Shown here: in pieces, positions 48,054 through 57,143 of the stretch
How the letters are laid out: each line of letters begins with the position of its first letter
How positions within the stretch are numbered: the first letter of the stretch is position 1
Source: Burkholderiaceae bacterium
Lineage (GTDB): Bacteria > Pseudomonadota > Gammaproteobacteria > Burkholderiales > Burkholderiaceae_B
Direction: 5' to 3'
NCBI GenBank assembly: GCA_017983955.1
Contig: JAGOAJ010000013.1
Location: forward strand, 34,751 to 98,750
DNA: 64,000 bases
Position numbers and translations under genes: made by a program
Notes under the pieces: generated by a model
The model's input: the letters and a program-made list of their open reading frames with translations, nothing else
Databases searched by the model: none
Told to the model about the DNA's origin: nothing

Positions 48054-48488
48054 ATGACACAAGTAGTTGCTGCGCGTCATCGCAGTAAAGTAACCGCAGC
48101 CTGGCTGGCCAGCTTGTTGGGGGTGTTGGGCATACACTGGTGGTACATGGGCAGGCGTCACGCCTGGATGGTGACGGCGTTCTCGCTATGCATGCTGGCA
48201 TTAACTCCGCTCTTTCCTGTGTGGTGGAACAATCCGGCCTTTTTCCTGTTGATGATTCCGATTACCGATGGTGTTATCGAGTCATTGGTATTTGCCTTGA
48301 TGGCAGACGAAAAGTTTGACGCACGCTACAACCCGAATTCTGGACGGACGACCAAGACCGGTTGGAATGCCGTCATTGCTGCGATTGTCAGTACCTTCCT
48401 GGGTGGCACAGTGCTTGTCTTCGGCCTAGCCGTTATTGTTATCTACGTTTACATCAGCCTGGGTTGGCTGGATGACTACGTGATATAA
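48054..48488 (+). CDS. TM2-domain small membrane protein
   Basis: A 144-residue protein with an N-terminal TM2-like pair (VTAAWLASLLGVLGIHWWYMGRRHAWM, the G-x-x-G-x-H-x-x-Y-x-G pattern) followed by a second hydrophobic region and a C-terminal helix (GTVLVFGLAVIVIYVYISL). Between them lies a soluble loop ADEKFDARYNPNSGRT. TM2 proteins are widespread in bacteria and of unknown molecular role. It starts 67 bp from the divergent monooxygenase and is followed by the CtaG-like gene 33 bp later. Confidence 0.75.
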   Translation: MTQVVAARHRSKVTAAWLASLLGVLGIHWWYMGRRHAWMVTAFSLCMLALTPLFPVWWNNPAFFLLMIPITDGVIESLVFALMADEKFDARYNPNSGRTTKTGWNAVIAAIVSTFLGGTVLVFGLAVIVIYVYISLGWLDDYVI

Positions 48489-48521
48489 ACTGATAGGCAT
48501 TGTGCCTACTGATTTGATCTC

Positions 48522-49385
48522 ATGACTTTGCTTGCGTGGCTTACTCCCTGGGAACTGTCCCCAACTTTTTTACTGCTTTTTTTTGCAGCGTGCGGATTAT
48601 TTCTGCGCGGCAGACGCGTGCACAGGGTCACTGCGGCGCGCCAGTGGTTTTTCTGGATAGGCATGGTCATGTTGTATTTGTCCTTGCATACCCGCATAGA
48701 CTACTACGCAGAACGGCTGTTCTTTGCTCATAGGCTGCAGCACCTGGTGCTGCACCATCTAGGGCCTTTGTTGATCATGGGTGCTTATCCGGGCCAGGTA
48801 TTGCGTGCAGGCTTGCCGCTGGCCTGGCGCGTGCGCCTGCGTCGCTTCCTGGACACAGGTCCAGGCCGTGCCATCGTGGCGGTGTTGACCAACAAGGTGT
48901 TGGTACCCGTGCTGTTTGTGGTGTTGGTCATCGGTTTTCTGCTACCTGTGGTCCAGTTTTACTCCATGTTGGACTGGCGCTTGTACCGCTTGATGAACTG
49001 GTCGGTGGTGGTCAGCGGCATCATGTACTGGAATTTAATCCTGGACCGTCGGCCTAGCCCGCCTGCTGCAATGTCGCCCGGCGGCCGTATCATTTCGCCC
49101 ATAATTACCATGGTGCCCCAGATGATAGTGGGGGCCATTATTACCTTTACTGAATACGATCTGTACCCCATTTTTGATCTATGTGGCCGCGCTATTCCTG
49201 GCCTGACAGCCGTTACTGACCAGGCCATAGGTGGGCTTACCATGTGGGTGCTTGCCGGTTTAGTCGAGGTCTTTGGATTGATGTTTGCTTTGGCAACGTT
49301 TATGCGCTTGTCAGCCAAGGGCCGTCTGCCCAACAAACGCGATATTGATAGTGCTAGGCGGCCCGAAGTCGCCTCGGTGTCCTGA
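48522..49385 (+). CDS. Caa3-type cytochrome oxidase assembly protein CtaG-like
   Basis: A 287-residue polytopic membrane protein of the Bacillus CtaG/caa3_CtaG family. The characteristic helix RLFFAHRLQHLVLHHLGPLLIMGAYP is present, along with RPSPPAAMSPGGRIISPIITMVPQMIVGAIIT and a final helix pair. It is thought to assist copper/haem-copper oxidase assembly. It overlaps the protease gene by one base (TGATG). Confidence 0.85.
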   Translation: MTLLAWLTPWELSPTFLLLFFAACGLFLRGRRVHRVTAARQWFFWIGMVMLYLSLHTRIDYYAERLFFAHRLQHLVLHHLGPLLIMGAYPGQVLRAGLPLAWRVRLRRFLDTGPGRAIVAVLTNKVLVPVLFVVLVIGFLLPVVQFYSMLDWRLYRLMNWSVVVSGIMYWNLILDRRPSPPAAMSPGGRIISPIITMVPQMIVGAIITFTEYDLYPIFDLCGRAIPGLTAVTDQAIGGLTMWVLAGLVEVFGLMFALATFMRLSAKGRLPNKRDIDSARRPEVASVS

Positions 49386-50893
49386 TGGCAAGCCCGCGTA
49401 CAGTCAGCCTTCCCGGCGCTGGTGCGCGATTGCTTAGCCTGGTCCTGGCTGCGGCATTGTCTATGCCTTGGTCAGTACAAGCCCAGCCTATGGGGCTGCC
49501 CAGCATGGGTTCGGCGTCGGCCGTAGAGCTGTCGCCAGCCTTGGAGCGCACCTTGGGAGACGCCATCATGGAGCAGGGGCGACGCGATCCTACGTATATT
49601 GCCGACCCTGATGTCAGCCAATACCTGACCGACATGGGCAGGCGTTTGGCGGCCAATGCTGCCCAAAGCGATCAACGCATTACGGTGTTTGCTTTGCGCG
49701 ATTCCAGCATTAACGCGTTTGCACTACCCGGTGGCTATATAGGCATTAATAGTGGTTTAGTGGTTGCCGCTGAAACAGAGTCCGAACTGGCCTCGGTGAT
49801 TGCCCATGAAATTGGTCATGTGGTGCAGCGTCATATCGCTAGGGGTATGACCCAAAGCTCACAAACCAGCACCTTGATGATGGCTGCATTGGCGGCGGCC
49901 TTGCTGGCGGCCTTGTCGGGCAGTGGCGATCTGGCGATGGGCGTAGCGGCTTTTGGCCAAGCGGCGGCGGTCGACAGACAGCTGGGTTTTTCTCGCCAGG
50001 CTGAACAAGAGGCTGACAGGGCAGGCTTTGAAATGATGCGCAAAGCGGGCTTTGATCCTCGCGGTATGTTGCGTATGTTTGCTCAGCTAATGAATGCCTC
50101 GCGCTTGAACGAAGGCATGGGTGGTAGTGCTTACACCAGCACCCATCCCCTGTCGTTGCAGCGTATGTCAGACATGGAAAACCGCGTCGATGACAGGCAG
50201 GCAGCGCCTAAACCGGACAGTGATGCCTTCTGGTACATCCGAGCCAAGCTGCGCCTGGTTCAGGCGCGCGATACTCAGGCCGTGCGCAACGCCGTGGCGG
50301 CGTTGGAACGCGATACCCAGCAAGCCAGTGGTACGGCGCAATCCGCTGCCTGGTACGGCCTGGCATATGCTGCCTTGGAGAAAAAGGATTACGTCGGGGC
50401 TCAGCAAGCGCTAGATCAGGCTATGGCGGGTGGGCGCAGTTCACCCGAAATGGCCGGGTTGGCGATAGCCCTGGCCCTGGCTCAGGGTAATGATCAAAGT
50501 GCCTTGGACCAGGCTAGCGCTGCCGCCAAACGTTGGCCAGCCAGCCAGGGTGTGGCACTGGCTCAGGTGCAAGCCATGCAGAAAACGGGGCGTGATACTG
50601 AGGCCGCAGCGGCCTTGAGGCAGCGCATTACGCAGTGGCAGGACGTGCCGCGTCTGTACCAGTTGTTGGCGCAAAGCCAAGAGCGTCTGGGCCAGCGCCT
50701 GGAGGCCCGCCGCAGCATGGCCAATTATTATGAGTTGACTGGAGCCTTGCCCGCTGCCGTCGAACAGCTGCAGCAGGCTCGTAGCATGACTAGCGATTTT
50801 TATCTGCAATCGCAGTTGGATGTGCAGATACGCACCATGAAAGAACGCCTGAAAGATGACCGAGCGCTACTTGAGCGCTTCAGGAAATCTTAG
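49385..50893 (+). CDS. bepA: BepA-like periplasmic M48 metalloprotease with TPR repeats
   Basis: A 502-residue exported protease. The signal peptide is LLSLVLAAALSMPWSVQAQP-like with a hydrophobic core near residues 17-33. The zinc site is VIAHEIGHVVQRH, with the third ligand in EQEADRAGFEMM. After about residue 290 the sequence becomes helical repeats (AWYGLAYAALEKKDYVGAQQ and following), TPR-type. BepA (YfgC) cleaves or chaperones stalled LptD and other outer-membrane proteins. It overlaps the CtaG-like gene by one base and converges on the YheT-like gene with 4 bases of overlap. Confidence 0.88.
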   Translation: MASPRTVSLPGAGARLLSLVLAAALSMPWSVQAQPMGLPSMGSASAVELSPALERTLGDAIMEQGRRDPTYIADPDVSQYLTDMGRRLAANAAQSDQRITVFALRDSSINAFALPGGYIGINSGLVVAAETESELASVIAHEIGHVVQRHIARGMTQSSQTSTLMMAALAAALLAALSGSGDLAMGVAAFGQAAAVDRQLGFSRQAEQEADRAGFEMMRKAGFDPRGMLRMFAQLMNASRLNEGMGGSAYTSTHPLSLQRMSDMENRVDDRQAAPKPDSDAFWYIRAKLRLVQARDTQAVRNAVAALERDTQQASGTAQSAAWYGLAYAALEKKDYVGAQQALDQAMAGGRSSPEMAGLAIALALAQGNDQSALDQASAAAKRWPASQGVALAQVQAMQKTGRDTEAAAALRQRITQWQDVPRLYQLLAQSQERLGQRLEARRSMANYYELTGALPAAVEQLQQARSMTSDFYLQSQLDVQIRTMKERLKDDRALLERFRKS

Positions 50894-51981
50894 GCTCCTG
50901 TTTCAAAAAATCTGGCCAATCGGCGGGGCAACCACCCCAGGTCACCGGGAAAGGCACCTGTCACAAAGCCTACATGGCCGCCTTGAGCGGGTTGGTGCAG
51001 CATGACGCTACTGGAACATTCGTACGAGCCCGGCAACGAGGGTTCGGGTACAAATGGGTCGTTACGTGCGTTCAACACCAGGGTAGGCACCGTGATTTCG
51101 CCTAACAAGGGCTTGCTGGATGCCCGAGTCCAGTAGTCCAGTGCATTTTTGTAGCCGTGCATGGGCGCGGTGTACATATCATCAAAATCCCGCAGACTGC
51201 CGATATGGTTTAAGCGCATCACATCTATCATGCCGGGAAAGCGCTGGGCTTTGGCCAATAGCTTGGTTCTCATGGTCTTCAAGAAATGGCGGGTGTATAG
51301 ATGCCTGCCAGTCCAGGTTTCAGACAAGCGCATGCCGCAGGCGACCAGATCCAGCGGTACGGAAACCGCTGCTGCGGCGCGCAGCCAGGGAAGTGTCGAT
51401 CCTTGCTCCGCGATGTATTTCAACATGGCATTGCCACCCAACGATATGCCAGCTGCATGCCATAGCGCCGCTGGTACACGCTGGCGCACAGTCGAGAAAA
51501 TAAAATCAATATCGTCGGAGTCACCCGAGAAATAGGCGCGCGCCATACGGTTTGGAAAGCCCGAGCAGCTGCGGAAATGAGCGATTACCACGACCCAGCC
51601 ACGTGCCCTGAAGTGTTGGGCGATGGCTTGGGCGTAGTGGCTGTTGCTGCTGCCTTCCAAGCCATGAAACAACACCAAGGCTGGTGTGCCAGGCGTGCTG
51701 GACAGCGTAGCCCAGTCGCTGACCTGCATCCAGCGTCGTGCGGCAGTGTGGGCCAGCCCCTGATCCGCTTCCACGCCAGCGCCCGAGGCTAACCTGTCAG
51801 GGAACATGCCGGGGGCAGTCCAATCAAAATCAATAAAATCGCCATCAGGGGTATTGACACGCTCCCGGATGAAGGCGATCTGGTGGTGGCGCGCCATTAA
51901 AGCGCTATATATCGTTTGCGTGTGACTACCCGGCAACCATTTGGGCGACGGGCAGGGCGTTGAATCTATCTGAGCGGTCAC
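50890..51981 (-). CDS. YheT-like alpha/beta hydrolase
   Basis: A 363-residue alpha/beta hydrolase. PSPKWLPGSHTQTIYSAL at the N-terminus, LVLFHGLEGSSNSHYAQAIA, and the nucleophile elbow GISLGGNAMLKY (Ser in G-x-S-x-G) mark the YheT family (COG0429). The acid lies in LNARNDPFVPE and the His in PAQGGHVGFV. Related proteins hydrolyse medium-chain esters; the physiological substrate is not known. Confidence 0.9.
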   Translation of the reverse strand: MTAQIDSTPCPSPKWLPGSHTQTIYSALMARHHQIAFIRERVNTPDGDFIDFDWTAPGMFPDRLASGAGVEADQGLAHTAARRWMQVSDWATLSSTPGTPALVLFHGLEGSSNSHYAQAIAQHFRARGWVVVIAHFRSCSGFPNRMARAYFSGDSDDIDFIFSTVRQRVPAALWHAAGISLGGNAMLKYIAEQGSTLPWLRAAAAVSVPLDLVACGMRLSETWTGRHLYTRHFLKTMRTKLLAKAQRFPGMIDVMRLNHIGSLRDFDDMYTAPMHGYKNALDYWTRASSKPLLGEITVPTLVLNARNDPFVPEPSLPGSYECSSSVMLHQPAQGGHVGFVTGAFPGDLGWLPRRLARFFETGA

Positions 51982-52038
51982 AAACTGCCTTTGTTACATT
52001 AAGTGTGGCGAGGCGATGGCCCCTATGGCCGGGGAAGA

Positions 52039-52251
52039 TCAGTGGTCGTGGACTTTTTCGCCATCTTTAAGCTGGTAGCTGGTGCCGCAATATGGGCATA
52101 TGGCTTTGCCGGTCTTGACCACTTCGATATAGACGCGGGGATGCATGCTCCAGACTGGGGCATTAGGCCCGGGGCAATACACGGGTAAGTCGCGGGCTTC
52201 GACAAAAACAGTGTCGTTGGCGGGTTTGGCCGAGATAGGTGCGTTACTCAT
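52039..52251 (-). CDS. CHCC-type zinc-finger protein
   Basis: A 70-residue protein with the zf-CHCC pattern: YCPGPN, then MHPRVYIEV, then AICPYCGTSYQL, giving Cys, His, Cys, Cys ligands in that order. This is the domain of the mitochondrial complex I subunit NDUFS6, and small bacterial members are common in Alpha- and Betaproteobacteria. It ends with a basic/His-rich tail (KDGEKVHDH). Upstream of it lies the divergent azlC. Exact role unknown. Confidence 0.85.
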   Translation of the reverse strand: MSNAPISAKPANDTVFVEARDLPVYCPGPNAPVWSMHPRVYIEVVKTGKAICPYCGTSYQLKDGEKVHDH

Positions 52252-52374
52252 GGCGAGTCCTGATAATTTAAAAGAATTTAGTGCATATTGACTGGTTTTT
52301 CGTCTGCCCAGATTGTAGCAAGGCCCACCGTCTTACAATGTGTCTTTTTTCCGTAGTGTAAAGGTAGTGTACCC

Positions 52375-53112
52375 ATGGTGCGCAGCAAGCTTTTAGCGTG
52401 GTGGCCAGAACCGTCCCACCGGCAAAGTTTTAAACAGGGCTTTATCGATCTACTGACTACGTTGGTAGCGACAGGCACCTGGGGGTTTGTGACGGGGATT
52501 GCATTGGTCAAGACTGGTCTAAGCGACAATATGGCCACCTTGATGACAATGACGGTATATGCCGGCTCGGCGCAGTTAACGTCCTTGCCCTTGATCGAAT
52601 CATTAGCGCCGATTTTGCTGATTTTTGCTGCAGGCTGCGTGGTCAACATACGTTTCATTATTTTCAGCGCGGCGCTACAGCCTTTTTTCCGTCATTTAAG
52701 CTGGTTCCGGCGCCTGGCCTTGGGCTACCTGACCACCGATATGGCCTTTGTGTTGTTCATGGGTCGCTATGGCGAAAGCACAGAAAGAGGCAGCACTCAT
52801 CATGTCTGGTATTTGTTGGGCATCATCATTCCTGGTTGGATGACCTGGGTGCTTTCATCGTTGATGGGGATATATCTAGGTGGTCTGATACCAGCCAGTT
52901 GGTCGCTGGAATTTGCCGCGATACTTGCCTTGATGGCAATTATTATTCCGTTGGTTAAAACCAAGCCTATGGCCATGTGTTTGTTGGTGGCGGGGTTGAT
53001 TGCCTGGGTGGGTCAGCCGTTGCCGCTACGTTTGGGCCTGGCGCTGGCTGTAGTCGGCGGCGTGGTGGCTGGTGTCGTCAGTGAGCATATTTATCACAGG
53101 AAGTCGGCATGA
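52375..53112 (+). CDS. azlC: AzlC-family branched-chain amino acid export permease
   Basis: A 245-residue membrane protein of the AzlC/YgaZ family. GFIDLLTTLVATGTWGFVTGIALVKTGLS and MTMTVYAGSAQLTSLPLIESLAP match the family; a conserved NIRFIIFSAALQP region follows. With the small subunit AzlD it exports branched-chain amino acids or related compounds such as 4-azaleucine. It overlaps azlD by 4 bases. Confidence 0.92.
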   Translation: MVRSKLLAWWPEPSHRQSFKQGFIDLLTTLVATGTWGFVTGIALVKTGLSDNMATLMTMTVYAGSAQLTSLPLIESLAPILLIFAAGCVVNIRFIIFSAALQPFFRHLSWFRRLALGYLTTDMAFVLFMGRYGESTERGSTHHVWYLLGIIIPGWMTWVLSSLMGIYLGGLIPASWSLEFAAILALMAIIIPLVKTKPMAMCLLVAGLIAWVGQPLPLRLGLALAVVGGVVAGVVSEHIYHRKSA

Positions 53113-53450
53113 TGACGTTTTCAGAGCAAGACTGGTACATATTGGGCGTTATAGGGGCTCTGACCCTATGTAGTTTCTTGACGCGCTCGGGCTATTTTCT
53201 GGTGGGCGATTATCTGCCGTTACGCGAAGGGGTAAGACGGGCCTTGCGTTATGCGCCTACGGCGGCATTGATAGGTATTGTTGTGCCGGAGCTGCTGCCT
53301 TGGCGGCCTGATGTGGGCGTGGTCCTGGATGTGAAGGCGCTGGCGGCGTTGATCGCCATTGCCGTGTACTGGCGCACTGGCAGCACATTATTGGTGATCG
53401 TCGGCGGGATGGTGGCGTTTTGGGGCTTGCGTTTTTTGATGCAGCTGTGA
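53109..53450 (+). CDS. azlD: AzlD-family small subunit of branched-chain amino acid exporter
   Basis: A 113-residue protein with about four helices. ALTLCSFLTRSGYFLVGDYLPLREGVRRALRYAPTAAL matches AzlD/YgaH, including the R-A-L-R-Y-x-P pattern, with LLVIVGGMVAFWGLRFL at the end. Forms the exporter with AzlC, to which it is coupled through a 4-base overlap. Confidence 0.92.
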   Translation: MMTFSEQDWYILGVIGALTLCSFLTRSGYFLVGDYLPLREGVRRALRYAPTAALIGIVVPELLPWRPDVGVVLDVKALAALIAIAVYWRTGSTLLVIVGGMVAFWGLRFLMQL

Positions 53451-53606
53451 ATGTGGTGTCCGTAGGTCTGCAAAACGTCGGGTTTTAACGACACTATGTC
53501 AGTAGATACGTCACTATTTAGGGTGCGCGGGCTGTGCTGCGTTAAAATGACGGGGTTATAAGAGCTGAGCGCGGGGTTTTCCCGCAGCGGGCGCCAACCA
53601 TTTTCA

Positions 53607-55028
53607 ATGACAGATATCATACAAACCGATACACCAACTGCCAATTTTTCCGACTTCGGCCTGCACCCCAGTATTCTTGCTGCGGTCGCCGCAACCGGGT
53701 ATACCACTCCCACCCCGATACAGGCTCAGGCCATTCCCATAGTCATGGATGGTCGTGATGTCATGGGGGCGGCGCAAACAGGTACGGGCAAGACAGCTGC
53801 ATTTACCTTGCCCATATTGCATCGATTGATGCAATTCGCCAATACCAGCGCATCGCCTGCGCGTCATCCTGTGCGGGCGCTTATCCTGACCCCCACACGT
53901 GAATTGGCTGACCAGGTTTCTGATAGCGTCATCAAGTACAGCAAGGCTACGCCTTTGCGTTCGGCGGTGGTGTTTGGTGGCGTGGATATCGGCCCGCAGC
54001 GCGATGCCTTGCGGCGTGGTTGCGAAGTCTTGATTGCAACTCCTGGTCGTTTGCTGGATCACGTAGAGCAGAAAAATGTCAATTTAAGTCAGGTAGGCAT
54101 TTTGGTGCTGGACGAAGCCGATCGCATGTTGGATATGGGGTTTTTGCCCGATCTGGATAGGATTATTCGTCTACTACCCGCCAATCGTCAGGGGCTATTG
54201 TTCTCCGCCACGTTCAGCAACGAAATTCGCAAGCTGGGCCGTAGCTACCTGAAAACCCCTGCGGAAATTGAAGTCGCAGCACGCAACGCTACCGCAGATA
54301 CCGTTACCCAAATAGCCTATCCCTTGGCCAGTGATCAGAAACGCGCCGCTGTGGTGCATCTGGTCAAGTCCCGTGGGTTTAACCAGGTCATCGTGTTTTC
54401 CAACACCAAAATCGGCACAGGCCGTTTGGCGCGTGAGTTGGTGCGGGATGGCGTCAAGGCCGAATCCATACACGGCGATAAAAGCCAGCTGGATCGCATG
54501 AAAGCGTTGGTCGCTTTCAAGGCGGGCGAACTTGAAGTCTTGGTGGCAACAGATGTGGCTGCACGGGGCCTGGATGTGGCTGGTGTTCCTTGCGTCATCA
54601 ACTACGACTTGCCTTACAACGCCGAAGATTACGTGCACCGTATAGGGCGTACGGGTCGGGCTGGTGCCTCGGGCGAGGCCATCGCCTTGTTCACGCCGGA
54701 CGAAGAGCGCTACTTGCTGGATATTGAAAAGCTCATTAAATTCCAAATACCCCGTGGTGAACTGAATCTGCCCAGAAGTGCTGGCGGTCGATCCTCCGGA
54801 GCCACTCGCTCCTCGGATCGCGTCGAACGTTCAGAACGCCCAGAGCGTACCGAGCGGCGACCTTACAGTCATGGGGCAACGCCTAAGCTGCCCACTGACG
54901 AATTGTTCTACAAGCCTTATGTGCCATCGTCGTCGGCGTCAGTCTCAACCACGGTCCCCGTTGCGCCTGTTTCTGCAGCAAGCACCAAGCGCAGATCCTT
55001 GGGTGTGTTGTTAGGTGGTGGCCGCTAA
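53607..55028 (+). CDS. rhlE: DEAD-box RNA helicase RhlE
   Basis: A 473-residue helicase with all DEAD-box motifs: PIQAQAIPIVMDGRD, AQTGTGKTAAFTLP, PTRELADQV, VLDEADRMLDMGF, FSATF, and YVHRIGRTGRAG. The C-terminal tail is basic and disordered (GRSSGATRSSDRVERSERPERTERR in part). It remodels ribosome and RNA-decay complexes. The ATG at 53607 has no obvious Shine-Dalgarno; a GCGGG/CCCGC hairpin (53571-53585) lies in the leader, so initiation may be regulated or leaderless-like. Its 3' end overlaps the opposite-strand thioredoxin gene by 18 bases. Confidence 0.93.
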   Translation: MTDIIQTDTPTANFSDFGLHPSILAAVAATGYTTPTPIQAQAIPIVMDGRDVMGAAQTGTGKTAAFTLPILHRLMQFANTSASPARHPVRALILTPTRELADQVSDSVIKYSKATPLRSAVVFGGVDIGPQRDALRRGCEVLIATPGRLLDHVEQKNVNLSQVGILVLDEADRMLDMGFLPDLDRIIRLLPANRQGLLFSATFSNEIRKLGRSYLKTPAEIEVAARNATADTVTQIAYPLASDQKRAAVVHLVKSRGFNQVIVFSNTKIGTGRLARELVRDGVKAESIHGDKSQLDRMKALVAFKAGELEVLVATDVAARGLDVAGVPCVINYDLPYNAEDYVHRIGRTGRAGASGEAIALFTPDEERYLLDIEKLIKFQIPRGELNLPRSAGGRSSGATRSSDRVERSERPERTERRPYSHGATPKLPTDELFYKPYVPSSSASVSTTVPVAPVSAASTKRRSLGVLLGGGR

Positions 55029-55394
55029 GGTCAGAAACGACGGCGGTCCGCCCTGCACGGGCGGTGACTGCAAGCTCAGGCTGCCTAGCAGTCTGGCCAG
55101 ATGACTGATATTGGGCTGCAAGGGGCCAAAAAAGAGATTCCCTTGCGGTCCCTGTATCAGTAGCGTGGGGAAGTTTTCTACATCTTCGTCACCCAGCCAT
55201 TCTGGGTTTTCTTCGATATCTATCCACACAAAGACATGCTGTGCATGCTGGTCGGCCAGTATATTAAAATCCGGCTGGTATTTTTTGCAACTGTCGCACC
55301 AAGCGGCGCAATAGCAGGCGACAATTAGACCGTTCAGCCCTTGCAGGGCACGTTGTAGTTCGGAGGCGTGGTGTTGCGGATTAAATACTGACAT
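55011..55394 (-). CDS. Thioredoxin-fold protein
   Basis: A 127-residue thioredoxin-like protein. The active site is CAAWCDSCKKYQPDF (W-C-D-S-C), with NFPTLLIQGPQGN carrying the cis-Pro loop (P-T-L). Cytoplasmic, with no signal peptide. ATG 55394 (MSVFNPQHH) is chosen over GTG 55409. Convergent with rhlE. CDSC differs from CGPC, so its redox potential and partners are probably not those of main thioredoxin. Confidence 0.85.
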   Translation of the reverse strand: MSVFNPQHHASELQRALQGLNGLIVACYCAAWCDSCKKYQPDFNILADQHAQHVFVWIDIEENPEWLGDEDVENFPTLLIQGPQGNLFFGPLQPNISHLARLLGSLSLQSPPVQGGPPSFLTLAATT

Positions 55395-55460
55395 AAAGAC
55401 AAATAACACTCAGTTTGACTATGATGGCAAGGATCATGTCACATGACACGGGATGCTTAG

Positions 55461-56261
55461 ATGAATGATACTACCCCGGCTGTTCAGCCGTCATTGCCCA
55501 CCCCTGTTCCTACAGCGTCCGACCTTAACGGTGTGAGTCTGGTGGGGCTGGCTTTCAAGCGGGCACTAATCTCACAGTTGCATCCCAAAATGCTGGCGGC
55601 GCTGTTCCTGCCTTTTTTGGTGGCTGCTTTGGGCGCGGTGTTGTTGATGTGGTTCTTATGGACACCGCTAACTGATTTCATGAATGCTCACGCCTCTGAG
55701 TGGGGCATGGTCAACACGGTGGATCAGTGGCTAGTCGGCATAGGCTTGTTCTCCCTGAAAGTGTATTTAACGCCCTTACTGGCGGCCGGCTTGCTATTGC
55801 CTTTGGCAGGCTTGCTAGGCATAGTGATTGCGGCGGTTTTTGTGATGCCGGTGGTGTTGGGACATATCCAGAAGCGTGACTACCCAGACGTAGAACGATT
55901 AGGACAGCATGCCACTGCCATTGGCGCATGGAATGCGGTACTGGTTGGTGTTGTTTTCGTGGTGGGCTGGTTAATTACCATGCCTTTGTGGCTGATCCCG
56001 CCGCTGGCGATATTGTTACCGTTATTTTGGTGGGCTTATGCGTTTAATCGCATGCTGCGGGTTGATGCATTGGTAGAGCACGCCACTGGCCCTGAACGGC
56101 GCTTGCTATGGCGACGTCACAACGGAAAGTATTGGTTAATCGGTCTGTTAATGGCCATACTGAACTTTTTTCCGCCCGCTTGGTTGATCCTGCCGGTATA
56201 TTCCGCATTGGTGTTTGGGCATTTCAGTCTTGAGGCCTTGCGTCAATTACGCAAGGCATAA
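55461..56261 (+). CDS. EI24/CysZ-like membrane protein
   Basis: A 266-residue protein with about six hydrophobic helices after a 40-residue Pro/Thr-rich N-terminal tail. VVLGHIQKRDYPDVERLGQ and FWWAYAFNRMLRVDALVEHAT fit the EI24 domain (relative of CysZ sulfate transporters). The N-terminal tail (MNDTTPAVQPSLPTPVPTAS) is not part of the domain. Transport of sulfate is uncertain. The CinA-like gene follows by 9 bp. Confidence 0.7.
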   Translation: MNDTTPAVQPSLPTPVPTASDLNGVSLVGLAFKRALISQLHPKMLAALFLPFLVAALGAVLLMWFLWTPLTDFMNAHASEWGMVNTVDQWLVGIGLFSLKVYLTPLLAAGLLLPLAGLLGIVIAAVFVMPVVLGHIQKRDYPDVERLGQHATAIGAWNAVLVGVVFVVGWLITMPLWLIPPLAILLPLFWWAYAFNRMLRVDALVEHATGPERRLLWRRHNGKYWLIGLLMAILNFFPPAWLILPVYSALVFGHFSLEALRQLRKA

Positions 56262-56270
56262 GGAATACCT

Positions 56271-57077
56271 ATGGATCTTGCCAGTGAACCTAAAGTGCGC
56301 CTTATTATTATTGGCGATGAAATACTCTCCGGCCGTCGCCAGGACAAGCATCTTGCCAAAATAATAGAGCTGCTGGGACAGCGTGGCATGCAGCTATCCG
56401 GCGCAGAAATAGTTTCGGATGACCAAGCAGATATCGTCGCGGTCCTGAAGCGTAGCTTTGCCACCAAGGACGTGGTGTTCTGTTGTGGCGGCATAGGTGC
56501 CACCCCGGACGACAGGACGCGTCAGTCTGTGGCTCTGGCCTTGGGCTTAGAGCTGGCGCTACACCCCGAGGCGCGACGCCTGATCTCAGAGCGCTGTGCC
56601 GATATGGCCAACCGTGGTCAGGGCAGCGCCGATATGAGTTTGCCTGAAAATCAGCAACGCCTGCAAATGGGTGTGTTTCCAGTAGGGGCTGAAATTGTGC
56701 CCAATCCCTACAATAAAATTCCTGGGTTTTTTATCAGCAACCACACTTTTATGCCTGGCTTCCCCGTCATGGCAGCTCCCATGATGGAGTGGACGCTGGA
56801 TACCCGTTATGGGCAATATCACCATAAGGTCAGTCGAGTCGAACATTCGTTTCTAGTGTTCGGCATCCCAGAGTCACGCATTACGCCTGCCCTAGAGACC
56901 CTGGAAGAAAGATGGCCTGGTATTAAAGCCTTCAGCTTGCCTAGCGTTGGTGATATGGGCCAGCCCCATATCGAGCTGGGCGTTAAAGGTGAACCTGTCG
57001 CAGCCACCGAAGCACTGGCTTACTTGCGCGAGCAGGCCATTAACCTTGGCGCCCAATTGAACCCTCCGGCAAAATAA
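56271..57077 (+). CDS. CinA-like N-terminal (MoCF-biosynthesis-type) domain protein
   Basis: A 268-residue protein with only the molybdopterin-binding-like domain of CinA: LIIIGDEILSGRRQDKHLAKI and FCCGGIGATPDDRTRQSVALAL. The C-terminal nicotinamide-nucleotide amidase (PncC) domain of full CinA is missing; instead residues 170-265 are the second half of the COG1058 fold. COG1058 proteins hydrolyse ADP-ribose or damaged NAD derivatives. An stand-alone PncC should be sought elsewhere in the genome. Confidence 0.88.
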   Translation: MDLASEPKVRLIIIGDEILSGRRQDKHLAKIIELLGQRGMQLSGAEIVSDDQADIVAVLKRSFATKDVVFCCGGIGATPDDRTRQSVALALGLELALHPEARRLISERCADMANRGQGSADMSLPENQQRLQMGVFPVGAEIVPNPYNKIPGFFISNHTFMPGFPVMAAPMMEWTLDTRYGQYHHKVSRVEHSFLVFGIPESRITPALETLEERWPGIKAFSLPSVGDMGQPHIELGVKGEPVAATEALAYLREQAINLGAQLNPPAK

Positions 57078-57143
57078 CAAATGCTTGCCTAGCCCCATGG
57101 TTTTTCATACTATGGGATTGTTGCGTTGCATCAAAAAAGTCCT

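Noticed and set aside
47550-48161. 203-residue minus-strand frame overlapping the FAD monooxygenase
   Set aside because: It is an out-of-frame shadow of a well supported gene (46814-47986) and has no recognisable product.
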